Assembly (NCBI GenBank): GCA_005779345.1
Contig: SXJQ01000229.1
Location: 1 to 6,294 of the forward strand
Length of the DNA: 6,294 nt
DNA from: Actinomycetota bacterium
GTDB taxonomy: Bacteria; Actinomycetota; Acidimicrobiia; IMCC26256; PALSA-610
Direction: 5' to 3'
Positions 5,916 through 6,294 of this stretch are shown here, piece after piece; within the stretch, counting starts at the first letter, position 1; every line of letters begins with the position of its first letter. Under the pieces are notes generated by a model. It did no database searches. It worked only from the letters and a program-made list of their open reading frames with translations, and was not told the origin of the DNA. The translations under genes and the position numbers were made by a program.

Positions 5916-6294
5916 TCAGTGCTCCCGCGGCCGGACAGTCCGTCGGATCCGATACGACCGATCGCCCCGTGCCTCGCGCCGGACCTGGTCGGGGATCTCG
6001 GCCCGAGGCGAGGTACGCCGCGGCCCGAGACCGGCCGCGACCAGGAGCCGCACCACCCGGGCGCGCTGTGGCGCGAACGGGGCCAGGAGCTCGAGCATGC
6101 GGGCGTCGTCGGCCCGGGGCTCACCCGCGAGTGCGTGCCCGACGATGCGCGGCAGGTGCCAGTCGCCGACCGCTACCGCGTCGGCATCGCCGAGCGTGAG
6201 GGGCGCGACCGTCGCGGCGGTCCACGGGCCGACGCCCGGGAGCGCCGCGAGCGACCGCTGCAACACCGCGCTCCCGGCGTCGGCCGCGCGCTGC
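5916..6294 (-). CDS. DNA-3-methyladenine glycosylase, AlkA-like HhH-GPD family (C-terminal part)
   Basis: The gene enters from the window edge and its C-terminal 125 residues are visible, ending at TGA (complement of 5916-5918). They contain the helix-hairpin-helix LPGVGPWTAATVA followed by GDADAVAVGDWHLPRIV. The Asp in GDWHLP sits where the catalytic aspartate of AlkA-type glycosylases lies, about 25 residues after the hairpin. Such enzymes remove alkylated bases (for example 3-methyladenine) from DNA and start base excision repair. A Leu-rich helix (RVVRLLVAAGL) and a basic tail (RAEIPDQVRREARG) end the protein. The start and N-terminal domain are outside the window; an internal GTG at 6266 is not the start, since the frame stays open to the edge. 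The gap to the membrane-protein gene downstream is 65 bases, so joint transcription is possible but a functional link is not evident. Confidence 0.88.
   Translation of the reverse strand, partial: QRAADAGSAVLQRSLAALPGVGPWTAATVAPLTLGDADAVAVGDWHLPRIVGHALAGEPRADDARMLELLAPFAPQRARVVRLLVAAGLGPRRTSPRAEIPDQVRREARGDRSYRIRRTVRPREH

Noticed and set aside
4745..6124. A 459-codon open frame on the minus strand
   Set aside because: It is an Arg-rich shadow frame over the His-rich membrane protein and the glycosylase tail; the other frames there encode recognisable domains.

Overview
The window is very GC-rich, with compact genes and strong third-position G/C bias. It contains an actinobacterial-type phosphoserine aminotransferase. 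Together these suggest a high-GC actinobacterium, possibly from the Acidimicrobiia or a relative; that placement is inference and no marker gene is present. I find no tRNA, rRNA, insertion sequence or CRISPR array, and no gene-free stretch over 300 bases.

Layout. Positions 17-730 (+) encode a four-helix diheme cytochrome b of the formate dehydrogenase gamma type; its start overlaps a stop codon that may end an upstream gene. Positions 742-1884 (+) encode SerC, the serine-pathway aminotransferase. Its last codons lie in a 15-bp tandem repeat that copies the stop codon three times in frame. The last repeat copy has diverged into a plausible -10 box placed for a leaderless transcript of the next gene. 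Positions 1924-3378, 3375-3890 and 3895-4599 (+) form a tight three-gene unit: a thioredoxin-like domain fused to a large uncharacterised domain, then a UGSC-family selenoprotein, then a protein resembling a duplicated NIPSNAP-like dimeric alpha/beta barrel. On the minus strand, convergent with this unit, lie a membrane-anchored His-rich protein (4624-5850) and, upstream of it, the C-terminal part of an AlkA-like DNA glycosylase (5916 to the window edge).

The main point is that the TGA at 3651-3653 is very probably read as selenocysteine and not as a stop. The frame continues after it with Gly-Ser-Cys-Thr-Ser-Cys and a well-formed C-terminal half to a stop at 3888-3890. A hairpin with a perfect 8-bp upper stem and a G-U-G loop begins just after the TGA, at the position and with the shape expected of a bacterial SECIS element. 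An automatic annotation would split this gene in two.

How the genes may work together: the thioredoxin-like CPTC domain could keep the Sec/Cys centre of the UGSC protein reduced, and the motif U-x-x-C-x-x-C resembles that of the substrate-binding selenoprotein B of glycine reductase. The unit therefore looks like a small selenium-dependent redox system of unknown substrate. Its chemistry is not shown by the sequence. Selenocysteine machinery (selA, selB, selC, selD) is not in the window and must be elsewhere in the genome if the reading is right.
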